A DNA stretch of 64,000 nucleotides from Sambucus nigra. Its lineage: Eukaryota > Streptophyta > Magnoliopsida > Dipsacales > Adoxaceae. The number at the start of each line of letters is the position of its first letter. Within the stretch, counting starts at the first letter, position 1. Shown in pieces: positions 13,020 to 25,040 of this stretch. The DNA is taken from contig CASBWL010000424.1 of assembly GCA_949130495.1 (NCBI GenBank), positions 186,001 to 250,000 on the forward strand, written 5' to 3'. Below the pieces are notes generated by a model. The model saw only the letters and a list, made by a program, of their open reading frames with translations, was not told where the DNA came from and searched no databases. The position numbers were made by a program, and so were the translations under genes.

Positions 13020-14259
13020 CTTGCTATATCTTATGAGTAATTGCTTGCATGTTTTACATACACTAGCATTTGTTCTACATGCTATATATTCATGCTAGTT
13101 ATATGTTTGTTTGTCATTTTATAGTCCTCGCCTCATTATATATGCTTTGCTAGATTTATGACCAGTTTATCTTTTGTATTTTATTCTTTTCATTTTTATT
13201 TCCATCAAATGAAAAATACAAAAAGATTTTGTTGATCATTGATATTTTACTTTTATGAGTTATTTGAGCTTAATGAAAAATACAAATGATTTTTGTTTAT
13301 GTTTTGAGTAATTATTTTTTTGTTGGTTAAAATTTTTGAAAAACTCAAAATGATTTTATTTTGTGTGTGTGTGTTTTAATTTTACACACCGTCGTGGCAT
13401 ATGTTTGTGTTTGAATCCTATCGATCTTCTTCCATGTGACTAGAACTTTTAGTTAAGAATTTTAATCCTTAATGTATCCTTTATCATGGTTACATGGAGC
13501 AGTTTGAATTTGACTTACTTAATGGATTCACTTGTTATATGCCTTCTCACACACATGCACGAGCTCTTTTGAACTTTTAACTTCACATGTATATTTGAGC
13601 TTTGTGAGGTGTTCTCCTACCAATCTAGTCATCTACATATTTTTTAACTTAGGAGGTTTTTTGCATGTTATATCTGTTGCACATGAGATTTTTTTGTGAT
13701 AAAAAATGTTATATGATAGTGCACGGGGAAGGGCTTCCAAAGGAAAAATTATCCTTTGCAAGTAAGCCACCATTTGCAATGGACCTAAAAGAATTACGTG
13801 ATCCCAAGGCCAAAAAAAATGCGACATTATAATAAAAATATATAGTCAATGCCTATTTTGTTTAGATTGACATATTCATTCAAAATACAAGAATAATATT
13901 ATATTTGAGGGAGTTTGGATGGATTATCAATGATTTTGCACAATGACTTTCTATCCTGGATGAGCTATCTTTTCATGACTTTATTGGTTTGTAGAATCAT
14001 TAATATGATAGGCTTGTATGCATTATGCATATTTGTTCATAAAATTCATTTTATCTTGTCACTTAAGGCTAAATCTTATTTGATAAAGTTTTGCAATCAA
14101 ATGAGAACTCCGTGAACATGTGTAAGTGATTGGGTTTTTAATTCTTTAGTTACTAGTTCACACCCCTTCACTTTTGTTTCCATATGACACAATTATGCCA
14201 TAAGAGTGTCGAAAACTTATGCTATTTTGAGTTGTGTCATTTGTGTTTATATATATATA
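13020..14259. repeat. copia non-coding region, diverged copy of 15960-17010
   Basis: Several landmarks recur in the same order in both segments: runs of the form AAAAAGATTTT, ACACATGCA, ACGGGGAAGGGCT (13722 and 16465), TAAGCCACC, and GAGGGAGTTTGG (13908 and 16693). The second copy follows the pol remnant directly, so it is the element's 3' non-coding region. The first sits just after the primer binding site, where gag should be. This points to an internal rearrangement or to two fused copies. Confidence 0.6.
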
Positions 14260-14796
14260 CTAGCGGAATGCCCGTGCCTGAAGGCACGACGAAAATTTCT
14301 AAAGTGGGTAATCGTAAAACGACAAAAAAATTCCAACGTATATAATTGCAAAACGGAAAAAATATCACTCCCCAACAAAACGAAGTGTAATTTTTTTAAA
14401 AAAAATTGGCCATAATCTACTTCGTTTATAGAACTTTCCACCCTGCTTAACAAATAACAAATAGTGAACAACATTCTTTCAAATAGTCTAAATTCATCAA
14501 ATTTGGAAAGAATTCATATTATTTATAGGACTATCCACCACTTTTTAAGAAATAAAAAAATACTACAACAACAAGATTCAAATATACCTTATTCATCAAT
14601 CAAAATAAAATACTATTTCATTCTCTTAAAGGGAAAATCAAATATTGACAAAATGTTATACCAACAATTGACAAAATGTTATACCAACAATTGACTATAA
14701 TACATAAACAAATAATTAAATCTTGATCGACATAACTAATTCCGCAATCATTTCATTGTATCGTTCAACCTTTAGTATCACTAACTGTTACAAAAA
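14260..14796 (-). mobile_element. Helitron 3' end fragment, minus strand, same family
   Basis: The plus strand begins ACTAGCGGAATGCCCGTGCC, the reverse complement of a Helitron terminus, with CTAG at 14260-14263 and the hairpin CGTGCCTGAAGGCACG at 14273-14288. About 120 bp inward (to roughly 14400) aligns with the end of the Helitron at 11410-11529, including TTTTGCAATTAT. The other terminus is not visible. Copia coding sequence resumes at about 14797, so the insert is at most 540 bp and probably truncated. Confidence 0.7.
14646..14693. repeat. short tandem duplication, 24-bp unit
   Basis: The unit GACAAAATGTTATACCAACA plus ATTG occurs twice head to tail near the end of the Helitron fragment. 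Confidence 0.75.
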
Positions 14797-15923
14797 ATTG
14801 GGTTTGAAGACCCTAAGCACCTGAATCACATCTATTATCTGAGGAAAGCCTTGTATGGTTTGAAGCAAGCACCTTGTGCTTTTTATGAAAGGCTTACTTC
14901 CTATCTCTTAGCCCGTGGCTTCAATGGAGGGGGAGTTCATATGATATTGCGTGTCAGGAGAGATGGCGGTTCTATTTTGGTAGCCCATGTCTATGTTTTG
15001 GATCCACGTGCTCCCAGCATGCTCACCACTTTAAGGAGGAGATGAAAAGCGAGTTTGAGATGAGCATTGTAGGTGAGATTACTTTCTTCCTTGGTCTCCA
15101 TGTTCATCAGCTAGAGGATGGGATGTTCATCTCCCCATCCAAGTATGCTAGAGACCTAGTGAAGAAATTTGGTTTAGACTCCACTAAGCATGCACGTACA
15201 CCTATGAGTACTTCTATCAAGATTAGTAAGGACACTTCAGGCAAGGACGTAGAGCAAACCTTGTATCGGATTATGATAGGTAGTCTTCTCTATTTGACTG
15301 CCTGTCATCCTGACATAGCCTTTAGTGTTGGAGTCTGTGCGTAATATCAGGCATCCCCGAAAGAGTCACACTTACTCTCTCTAAAACATATTATCAAATA
15401 CATGAGTGGGACTCTCTCATATGGTATTTGGTATTCCTTTGATACCAATGACCGTTTGTCTGCCTATTCGGATGCCGATTGGGTCGGGGATGTAGATGGT
15501 TGTAGGAGCACTTCTGGTGGGTGTTTCTATTTTGGTTCTTCTCTTGTCTCCTGGTTGAGTAAGAAGCAAAACTCCATCTCTTTGTCCACTGCGGAGGCTG
15601 AGTACATCGCCGCCGGGAATTGTTGAACACAACTCTTGTGTATGAAGTAGATGTTGGAGGATTATGGGATTTCACAGGACACCATGACCATTTCCTGTGA
15701 TAACACGAGCGCGTTACACATATCCCACAATCCAGTCTAGCATTCGCTCACAAATCACATTAGGATACGTGAGCACTTTATACGTCAATTAGTTGAGGAG
15801 AAAGTCGTATCCCTGAGCTTTGTTCCCACCGACCATCAGTTAGCCGATATTTTCACGAAACCTTTAGATTCCCTTAGATTCGAGAGTCTTAGGAAATCTT
15901 TGTGGATTTGCACAGTTGACTGA
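14797..15923 (+). pseudogene. copia pol remnant: C-terminal reverse transcriptase and RNase H
   Basis: The segment starts inside the reverse transcriptase (KALYGLKQAPCAFYERL), passes the catalytic loop, then KSEFEMSIVGEITFFLGL, MIGSLLYLTA and the RNase H signatures SAYSDADWVGD, STSGGCFYFG, LSTAEAEYIAA and [10 protein letters not shown], and ends at TGA 15921-15923. These motifs in this order are copia-type and closest to the SIRE group. The copy is dead: the catalytic YVDD reads YVLD, a frameshift separates it from the downstream part near 15000-15040, and in-frame stops lie at 15342, 15624, 15648 and about 15738. Everything N-terminal (gag, protease, integrase, RT fingers) is missing. Confidence 0.9.
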
Positions 15924-18560
15924 GGGGTTGGTCCATGTCTAGCGTAGGATGCATTTTTTTCATATCATCTGATGCCTCTTGCTAGATTGTATCATATGTT
16001 TTGTTATTTTTATTTTTTTTAAATTCAAAAAGATTTTACTTTTAGAATTTTTTAGAAAAGCTCAAAAAGATTTTATTTTGATAAAATTTTGAAAAATCCA
16101 AAAAGATTTTTGTATTTTATTTTTTTGTGGATGAGAATTTAAGATAGCCAAGTCACAATTTCATTCCATTTATCCATGTGACTGTTTGTTAGAGATTTGA
16201 GACACTACATCATTTCATTCATGTGCTTTACATTATTTGGAGTATTTGAGATGTGATTAGTGATATCTTTCTACATGTTTGACTCCTATCTCCTTTATTG
16301 CACACATGCATGGCTATATTTCATTATTGTACTTGTCTATCACATAATGGCTTGAGTGTTTCCATCTCAATTCTATCTATACAACGCAAAATATGCGATA
16401 AAACTTGACAAGATTGGAATGCATGTAAAAACTATTTGGGTGAGACTGTGTGTTTAATTGAGAACGGGGAAGGGCTACGAAAGGTTCATTTAGCCTTTGC
16501 GATACTAAGCCACCGTTAAAAAGGACCTAAAAATGGAGGAATTTTATTATCCGGGGTCCAAAGAGATTAAAAGAGCCCGAAAAAATTTAAAGGCAATAAA
16601 AAACAAGTCATGCCAAATATGGGCCATTAGGTTTCACCATCCATTCTCCAAAGTTTAAAAATTTATATTACCTCTAAAAGAAAATATATATGAGGGAGTT
16701 TGGTTGGAGAATTTAAACGGGCTTGCACTTTCTTAAAAGTTCTGAAAAAGCATTAAATCATTTTGGACGTTATTGGTGTGGAAATCACTTTGAGCTTTGA
16801 TTTGTTGATTTGATTGAGTCAATGTCTCATATTTCTATTTTTTTACACCAAAGGAAGATTTTGAGTTCATTCGTTAGGAGTATCTGATATTCATCGTGCA
16901 CATATGTCATGTTTGTATGCATTGATTTTCCTATCGAATTTGATCACACCCATACATTTACGCTATCATCGACATGGTTGTTTTGTGCTCGTTCATGGTG
17001 TGTTTCTTTGTTTATATATTTTCTGTGAAAAATTTTGAAAAATTCGAAAATTGCGATTTATTACCTTGTGACAATCTCCATGTGCCTCTATTTTTGCTTC
17101 TCATATCTGTCTATTTGGGAAGACATCATAAAAAGTGGGAGAAAGAATTATCATATTATGGGGGAGTCTCTAGTTTGAGGATCTATTTTAAATTGGTATC
17201 TATGTTTAGATCATTTCAAATTCGATATGTCACGTGATAAATACTTTATCTCATGTGTGTAGGTACTACATTCATGATCACTGAATTGCACACCCTGATG
17301 AGAAAAGGTTTGAATGTTTTGAAGATTTGAAGAACAAACGATGAAGTCTTATTCATTTTTATCTTTTCAGTTTTGGGTTCATGGAAGGGTAGATTTGTAT
17401 AGGCAAATTTTTTATTCGATAATTCAGATTTTTTATGTATGTACCGGCATAGACATAAGGGGAGATATGTAAGGACATATTTCTCATGTACCTTATCTTA
17501 CATTTGTATATGTCGTACGCCGTTATATTTGACACGTCTCTACACAATCTCACACGACGGCCTCAATCCGAATTTCAGGAATCAAGCATTTATTATCTCC
17601 AATACGTGTCCCTCATCTGCCTCAACGACTTCATGTTTCATGATTTTAGGCTCATAATGCAAGTGGTACGCAAGAGAAGTGAAAACAGTGAAACAAGTCT
17701 TGATATGGAAATTCAAGGGAAATTTGGTAATTTTACAGTCACCGTCCAGAGGACTGGTCAACTGGAAAGTTGAAAAGCTTGCCGCAATAAAGATACTGGA
17801 AGAAATGGCACCTCAATCCGAGCTACGGTGAAGAAGTTATGGACCATTGAAAATGGATATAATTCGAAGAAAAATCCTTGGAATTTTGCTAAGTGTTTAA
17901 AGCCCCTCTTCCAGCGATTTTCCCCGAACCGAGGGCCGAACCGGTTTGGGGGGGTGAACCGGTTCACAGGGTACCCAAATAGATTCGAGGTCCCTGTACG
18001 CTGGTAGTGTTTTTTTTGTGGAACTCTTTATTTGTTTCCCTATAAAAACCAACTTCGGGGGAGTTGTTTTGTAAGACTTTGAGAGACGATTTTGAGAGTC
18101 CAAATACTTCTAGTCTTCATATTTCTGAGTCCCAAGACTCATGTTTTGATTCACACAAATTTTCCAAACCTTTTTGAACCTAATAACACAACCTTGTGTT
18201 TGTTCATACCCTTGTGGAGAATACTGTCCTTCTTCTTCATTCCTGCCCTCTTGGAAAGGGAAAGTTCCAGCCGCCGACTACAAAACCGACACCTGCGGGT
18301 ATTTCTATGTCACTGTATTTTCATTGTAATCCTTGTAATTATATTTTACAAAATTATAGTGAAAATAAAAGGTTTTCCCCTTTGCAGGATTTTTCCTCAC
18401 ATGTGTGTGTTTGAATGTTCTTGCATGTTTTTATCATCTTAATCAATCACACCTAGATGCATTTTTAGGACTTAATTGATAAAAAATGAGTTTAATTAAA
18501 TAATATCTCTTTTTGAACGCACGCGCACTCTTTCAGTAAATTCATAATTAGTACCTCAAT
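15924..18560 (+). repeat. copia 3' non-coding region, ending in an LTR-like promoter block
   Basis: From 15924 to about 17010 the segment is the partner of 13020-14259. Further on there is a TATA-like CCCTATAAAAACC at about 18039-18051, followed by a leader-like stretch and by AATAAA in GAAAATAAAAGG (about 18361). TATA, leader and polyadenylation signal in this spacing look like the U3-R-U5 of an LTR, but its borders and any partner are not visible. Open frames here (17359-18442) overlap on both strands and lack motifs. Confidence 0.4.
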
Positions 18561-20940
18561 AGGATGGCCTATGGTTTGAATTATCCAGTCAAAAATGTTG
18601 GTTCTTTCGACTTTCAACAATCGCCATTAAATCCTGATACTCCTGCTGTTTCTTATTACGTGCTTTATGTGCTTTCTCCTCTAAATCTTATAGCTCTTGT
18701 GAGGGCACCGAAGCAATATCAAAATCCTAAGCACAAATTTATATATGAGTAACAATAATCTTATGAAAATATCACCCGGTTTGAATGTAAATCCAACGAC
18801 TGGGTGTGATTGTAGAACGGATAATTTTCAAAGTGTTATGATACAAAATTCAAACGAAATAAAAAAGAAAAATAGCAACATTTCATTCCATAGCAACACT
18901 TGAAGTTTTAAATAATATTTCCTCCATGATAATCATACCTCAAATGACCTGCCTCAGCTACTCATTTGCTAAAATGTCCTGCTCAGCTTCCGTAAATGGC
19001 CCACCTCAAATAATAACTTGCTCAGCTGCCTCAAATGGCTACTGAGCAGTAATGTTTGTCGCAAAAAATGCTCCTTGTCATACTAAAGAAGGTAATGTCA
19101 TTTGCAGAAAAGAGCGTGTGCGTGTTAGCGAGAGAGTACCTTAGAATTAGCATATACAAAGATGCCTTTTAAGCCTACTTCATGGGATATATCTTACAAA
19201 TAATTTCATATGAGATAAACACTTCTTACCAGTAACATTAAAACATTTTTTGTGTAGTCAGTTACCTAGAAATTGTGTATTTGTATGTATTATCTTACAA
19301 GACTGATAAAGTACCTTTGTTTGGACCCAAATCAACATATTAATTCCATTTGCAACTTTATTGCACTTCAACCTGATTTTTATAATTTAATGCCCTGCAA
19401 GCTTCTATCACTTTTACATCAGAAAAAGGTGTTTTTTATACTTCACTCGTGTAATTTTGTTTCATTTTCTCAAATACTTTTCATATACCATCTGTGACAT
19501 AGCTACATATATTGTAATTTAAAGGGAAGTGCGGAGCTAGGTGTGGGCCGACATAGGTTGTTGCCCAACCTTTGATAAAAAAGGAAGCACAATCTTATAT
19601 ATAACCTCAAAAATCAAAGCACGCAAATAAAATTAAAAAAACATAAATAAGATAGAAAATGGGAACATAAAAAGGGGAATACCTATCGCAGAGGTTTTCC
19701 TCGTTTCCTTCGAGAGTTAATTTTTACAGGTGGGATGAATTTTAGAATAAACTTTAGGATCTTAATCATTGATTCATGTTCTCTATATATTAAGATTATT
19801 TCAATGGAAAGGAATACAACTTACTTAAGCTAATTCCTGATGATATTACTGAACCAAGTGAACAGAGAGACTGAGCCTGAATGAAGAGCAAGAGGTGAGG
19901 ATTATTTCTTGTTCTTTAATTAAATAACTAAATTAAAACACAATACTTTTAATTTTGGTATTAAAAACATGATTAAGTACAATAACATACCTTGTTCTTT
20001 TGCGATGATGTTAGTTTGCCCAAATAATGTCTCGGACTATGGGATAGTCTAGAAGCCAAGAGAATCCTTACAAAAAAGCAATGTTGTGTAAACATAATAA
20101 TTGATTTTGCAAATACCTGATTTAAAAAAACAAAAAAAACCGCAAAAATGTTATAGAAGCCAATGTTTGAATCCTATTAACACTAAAACTATAGGAGCTT
20201 TATAATATTTCAATATCCAATTTGATGAGCCTTATAAGCAAGAAATATAGTTTTGAATTCTTCATAGGAACGTAACTTGGTATTCCAGTGCTCATCATTC
20301 CAATAATTGGTATGCAAAGCCCCCACATTTCAAGTAAAATTAGACTTCGCAGCGTAAACATTTTATTGATGATCATAGTAACACATAGAACATAGTACTA
20401 AAATTGTTTAAACATGAATAAGTACACCATGTAAGATATAGCACCGAAAGAACTTCTTATGACCTATGTGTGTGTACATCGCTAAGGAATTATCATGCCT
20501 TTAACACCGATAACTTCACTTAGTTTCCAGCATAAAAAGTATACCATATAATTCACAGTACTAAAACTTGCACATGTAAAAAAAATTACGCTCAATTTTT
20601 AATTTTAAAACTTTAAATTTTAAACTACAAATGCAGTCACATGTAGATAAATAACTAATAGATGCCAAAATATCAAAGTTCACTTACTTAAACACATCAA
20701 TGCCATTGTCTCACCACTGATAACAAAATGCAAGTCACGTAACCAACTTGAGGTCTATGTTGAATAAAATTAGAAAGAAAAATAATTTGAAAGTAGCTCA
20801 GATCTAAGTGAAAAATAAGAAATATACAAACCATCCACTTTAACTTTACCATAGCTTAGGATGATGAGTATTTATCATTACTTAGTAAAAGGATTAAATC
20901 AAAATTAAACATAATAATAAATACATAACGATTGAATTCA
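18561..20940. other. unassigned AT-rich DNA inside the copia interior
   Basis: No gene, RNA or element end is recognised in 2.4 kb. A short imperfect direct repeat built around CTCAGCT(T/G)CC lies at 18950-19045. The segment is probably part of a separate insertion, because the SIRE-like internal sequence resumes only near 25040. Confidence 0.35.
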
Positions 20941-20943
20941 AAG

Positions 20944-21236
20944 TGTCATACTGAACAGCCATACCAAATTCACATTAATTTTTAACGATTGAATTCAGCA
21001 ATTCAACAAAATGCCATACCAACTGCTAAATTTCAGTTCCTCAACCAAAATGCCTACCAAACTGTTAAACAATAATGAGAATTTGGAATTGCTGAATTCG
21101 ATGAGAATTTGGAATTGCTGAATTCAATCTTTCATTTTTGGAATGTCATGGCATTGAATTGCTGAATTCAATCCTTAAAAATTGTTCATTTGAATGAAAT
21201 GTACAGTTTGGTATGAACCAAAATGCCATACTCGGA
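20944..21236. mobile_element. MITE-like inverted repeat
   Basis: The two ends are inverted copies. CATACCAAATTCACATT with ATTGAATTCAGCAATTCAA (20962-21012) mirrors ATTGAATTGCTGAATTCAAT with AGTTTGGTATG (21153-21216). The arms are about 60 bp with mismatches, and the whole is under 300 bp with no coding capacity, which fits a miniature inverted-repeat transposable element. A second direct copy of GAATTTGGAATTGCTGAATT lies in the middle (21079 and 21104). No target duplication could be fixed, so the superfamily is open. Confidence 0.5.
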
Positions 21237-21406
21237 CGGTCTGGGGTAATATATATTCACATGTGATGCAACAAAGTACTTGTACATATAATTCTAGTAC
21301 CACAAATGTCAGGTTTTCTCCTTAATCATCTCGGTGTGCCATGCTTTGATAGATACTCAAATAACAAACACATTATGACCGAGAGCATAGGTTTGAAATA
21401 CTCCAG

Positions 21407-22058
21407 ATGCTTAAGAATATTTTTTACCACCTACAGAGCTTGTGTGAGAGAAAATGCAAGAATTTAAGTTATGAGGGGGCGTTGCAAGCAGTGGAGGATC
21501 TTTATCTTGAAGAGGGTAAGAAAAAGGAGATTGACACAATGTTTTTTCGCCGAAGTTATGAGTCAGTCTTAAGGAAGCGGCGAAAAGAACTCATTGAAAG
21601 TGAAAATGATGTTATGTTTATCAGCAATAGGTTTGAGTTGGATGAAATATTAAATGTTCTAAAATAAGAAAAATCTTTGAATGTCAATTAGTTCGGATTG
21701 GAGGAAACTTATATTGGCGTGACTTCTCACCTTTGTGACTTGGAATCTGGCAAAGATGATGATTGGAGAATGAAGTACTATCTGCATTAAGTGGACTCTT
21801 GCATAGAAGTTGCAATCCAGAGACAAAAAGAACACCTGTCTATGGAGGTATGTTTGTCCATTATGAATTGTTTATGTGAAAATCACGAATGTCGTCTTTA
21901 AACTTTATCTCACTCGCTTAGTAATACAGCTCAGCAAAATTGATGCAAGAATCATGCAAAACATTACTGGGATGCAACAGTTGGAAGTTAAGCTTGACCC
22001 TGCATCTGCCCATGATTATCGGTCCATAATTGTACATCTAGTAAAATCATTTATGCGA
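21407..22058 (+). pseudogene. host gene fragment with introns, probably UCH-related (DUF627/DUF629) protein
   Basis: Exon-like sequence from 21407 to 21847 keeps one frame with three stops (TAA 21665, TAG 21689, TAA 21788) and encodes segments such as CKNLSYEGALQAVEDLYLEE, FFRRSYESVLRKRRKELIE and EVAIQRQKEHLSME. It ends at a GT (21848). A consensus acceptor AATACAG (to 21929) leads, in phase, into SKIDARIMQNITGMQQLEVK and HDYRSIIVHLVKSFMR, which ends at another GT donor (22059). I recognise this wording from the plant ubiquitin C-terminal hydrolase-related proteins, where it lies in the N-terminal to middle region, but from memory only. Conserved splice sites with internal stops indicate a genomic, unspliced capture that has since decayed. 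Confidence 0.6.
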
Positions 22059-22702
22059 GTATGTTTTAAACTCTTTTTTTCTTTATATACTATTGATGAC
22101 CTCCTTTTTTCACCTGACATAATGTTGTTTATATTTTAGGTCCATAATCCGTACCCCTACAAAAATAAGGAAACACAAAGCTAAAAGTTAATCCAATCCA
22201 CCATATATAGTTTGATTGCCTTATTTGTAAGAAGAATAAGCAACCGGGAAAAAGGTCGAACAAAATCATTCAAAATGGGTATATCCGATGCCTTATTTTC
22301 TTATATTGATAAGCACCATTATTCAGTACATTTATATATAGAACCTTTCAAAATACCTGTACATAAGACTCCTCATTTATGAGGGTATGTTTTAAACTTG
22401 TTTTTCTTTATATACTGTTGATGACCTCCTTTATTCCCCTAACATAATGTTGTTTGTATTTTAGGTCCATAATCTGCTCCCATGCAAAAAGAAGGAAAAA
22501 CATAGCTAAAAGTTAATCCAATCCACTATATATAGTTTGATTTCCTTAATTGTAAGAAGAATAAGCAACCAGGAAAAAGGTCGAAGATAAGTATTCAAAA
22601 TGGGTATATCCGATGCCTTCTTTTCTTATATTAAGAACCACCATTATTCAGTACATTTATATATATAACCTTTGAAAATACCTGTACATAATACTCCTCA
22701 TG
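22053..22702. repeat. tandem duplication, two units of about 326 bp
   Basis: Unit 1 (about 22053-22378) and unit 2 (about 22379-22702) match throughout: GTATGTTTTAAACT at the start, GATGACCTCCTTT, ATTTTAGGTCCATAAT, AAAGTTAATCCAATCCA, GGGTATATCCGATGCCTT and CCTGTACATAA. The unit contains the second intron of the captured gene fragment with its GT donor and TTTTAG acceptor, so the duplication happened inside this locus. Confidence 0.85.
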
Positions 22703-22729
22703 TTGTACATAATTAGAATGTCGTGATAA

Positions 22730-22780
22730 CAAATGGATTGTATGTGTGTGTGTGAGAGAGAGAAAGAGAGAGAGAGAGAC
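22730..22780. repeat. (TG)n(GA)n microsatellite
   Basis: A TG run passes directly into a GA run. The open frame translated from the opposite strand (SLSLFLSLTHTHT) is only this repeat. Confidence 0.9.
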
Positions 22781-23019
22781 CTTATATCCATTAAGACTCC
22801 TCATGCCTCTCTCTCCTCTGTCCATAAATATGATCACCAAAAAAAACTCACATATATAACTTTATTTGTCTAGCTCTAGACAATGGAAGTACTTAGATAT
22901 CAAAATTCTCATCAAAATAAATAGCCTAGCAGCCTCTTTCCATTCTCCACCTCTAAACTCCAATAGAATTGTTCCTCATTGTTTTAGTGAGTCCAGTGCA
23001 GTGCTTAGTCTGTGCTAGT

Positions 23020-23091
23020 CGAAGATGGATTTAAGCCCATCCCTTAGGGACCTTAGTCCTGGTGCTCTACCATTGAACTACCCGATAAAAG
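23020..23091 (-). other. tRNA-like sequence, minus strand
   Basis: On the minus strand, GGTAGTTCAATGGTAGAGCA (plus 23063-23082) resembles a tRNA D-arm with the internal A box, and about 35 bases on, GGCTTAAATCC resembles a damaged B box (usual form GGTTCRAATCC). The spacing suits a tRNA, but a proper 7-base anticodon loop cannot be built and the T-loop is altered. A decayed tRNA gene or the head of a tRNA-derived SINE are both possible. Confidence 0.3.
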
Positions 23092-24767
23092 ACTTCAATT
23101 TCATTATGCTCTACTGTTATGAGACACAGAGGTGCATCACCTGCCTACGTTGAAGTAGCGCTCATTCGATCTTCTCTCGCCCTTTGGCCCTGAAGAAATT
23201 CAGCGAACTGCATTAATTTAGGGAAATAACTCAATATATTTATACATCACTACTCATTATGTACATAGATATACATATATGTACACAGGCACACATCAAC
23301 TCTACATGAAATGAAATTAAAGTGCTCTGAAGCTATAATACTAAAAAATTCGCATACTCTAAATGAAGTGAGGGACTTTGGTTAACGAAAGAAGATTGAG
23401 GGACATTGGTTAACAAAAGAAGGTTGAAACCAAGGTCACAAAAAGAGGTAAGGGGGACAAAATCCCCCACTTTTCTGTTCTGTTTTCCGAATACATGCAA
23501 CTCATTCTCATACCTAACATAATCAAAACAACAAAAAACACCATTAAAAAGTGAAACCACTCCTAAAAGCTTAGTGAGTTTGGATCCAAGCTTCCCAAGA
23601 TGAAATCAAAATTTTATAGATAAAACCATGAGACAAATAAGCTCAACAATTTAAGTCTCATCAGCCTTCTTCGCTCGGTGTCTATCATTAAAACCATGAG
23701 ACAAATAATCTCCAATTAAAGATCCCCATGAAAATTCACAAAATAAAAAAGAACAATAAGGTACCTGCCCATATGTATGAATATACTAAGACATGCTGCT
23801 AATTCTAATTCCCTCTTTAATGATACTAAACAGTTTGTACCTACAATTTTAGGCACTAACTTGTACTCTAAAATCCCTCATAAGATTAATAAATGTGTTT
23901 GTCCACTTGACCTCTCCATGGTTTAGTTAGAGTCACACCTTTCATCTGCCTCTCTAACTGCTGATGGATTTATCAAGTCAATAGATTGTACATTTTCACG
24001 TGACCCTTCATAATCTACTACGTTTAAGCCAATCCCTACATTAGTGAACACTACTTGTAGACGTGTTGCAGCCCCTTTTCCTTCTCCGACATCAACAAAC
24101 ACCCCCACACTTATTACAGCTCCTTCACATGACTCATGTGGAGAACAATTCTTAAAAAATAAAGCAGGGTATGAGTAATCGATCTCTTAAAAAACACAAA
24201 GTTAACATTTTTAATCTCACATATATATCGAAATACGAAAATATTTTATTAATCGTACCTCTTTTTACCCATGTACAAAAATTTCAACACTGTATGAAAA
24301 TTTCAATACATGCATTTGTTTGCTTTGGATTTTTGTCAAACACCTAGGATGCAACTAATAATATGCCAAAACAATTCAAAATATTTTAAGATACCTTAAT
24401 AACGGAATCCAAATCAAGACACCAATTCTATACTTCACAATAAAGTAACGAGTAAAATCCAAATCATTTATCTAACAACAAAACCAAATTTGTTATTCCA
24501 AAAGTAAGAAACCATGTAAGAAAATATTTGTGCACACATTAATAAAAGAGATAGGTTAATGAGAACTTGACACTTAAGCTTAAAAATCATACCTTATTTG
24601 ATTTGAAAGGAGAAAAACTGAATCTATAAACCGCCATTCTATACCTAAAATCTACAACCTACAAAATAACAAAAAAAAAAACACCTCCATTTTGAATCCA
24701 GTCTCCAATACCTACGATCTGCAAACTCATGCACAATTCAGTTTTAAATGGTAAACAGAGAAGTCAC

Positions 24768-24812
<45 letters not shown>

Positions 24813-25040
24813 CACCGTGAGAAGAGAATCCGAAGAGAGAGAGGGGTACTTATTTGAGGGTCGGTGGGTTGTCCGTGAGAAGAGAGTTAGAGTTTGAGAT
24901 CAAAATAGGTATAATACCCTTTTTACCCTTGTTTTTGAATTTTGAACAAAGGGGGAAATAAAGTAGTGTGTGTTAAAAGAGGGGGAAATCAAAATTTTAA
25001 AGGGCAAAAAATGGTAAGAGAGGTATTTTAATTTCAACCA
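23092..25040. other. unassigned DNA with a long (GA)n tract
   Basis: No gene is recognised. The minus frame 24108-23923 has no known motif. A pure GA tract at 24771-24809 is flanked by near-identical AAGTCACC on both sides. From 24880 to 25040 there are AT-rich blocks with TACCCTTTTTACCCTTG and GGGGGAAAT, which look like a DNA-transposon end, but no mirrored end was found. Confidence 0.35.

Noticed and set aside
15394..15675. Minus-strand frames opposite the copia RNase H
   Set aside because: They are mirror frames of the recognisable plus-strand RNase H motifs.
18092..18442. 116-residue plus frame in the copia 3' region
   Set aside because: It overlaps a TATA/polyadenylation-type LTR-like block and a second overlapping frame, and has no motif. 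It is probably leader sequence.
24880..25040. Possible Mutator-type terminal inverted repeat (TACCCTTTTTACCC)
   Set aside because: No inverted partner was found leftward in 18500-24800 and no 9-bp target duplication could be seen.
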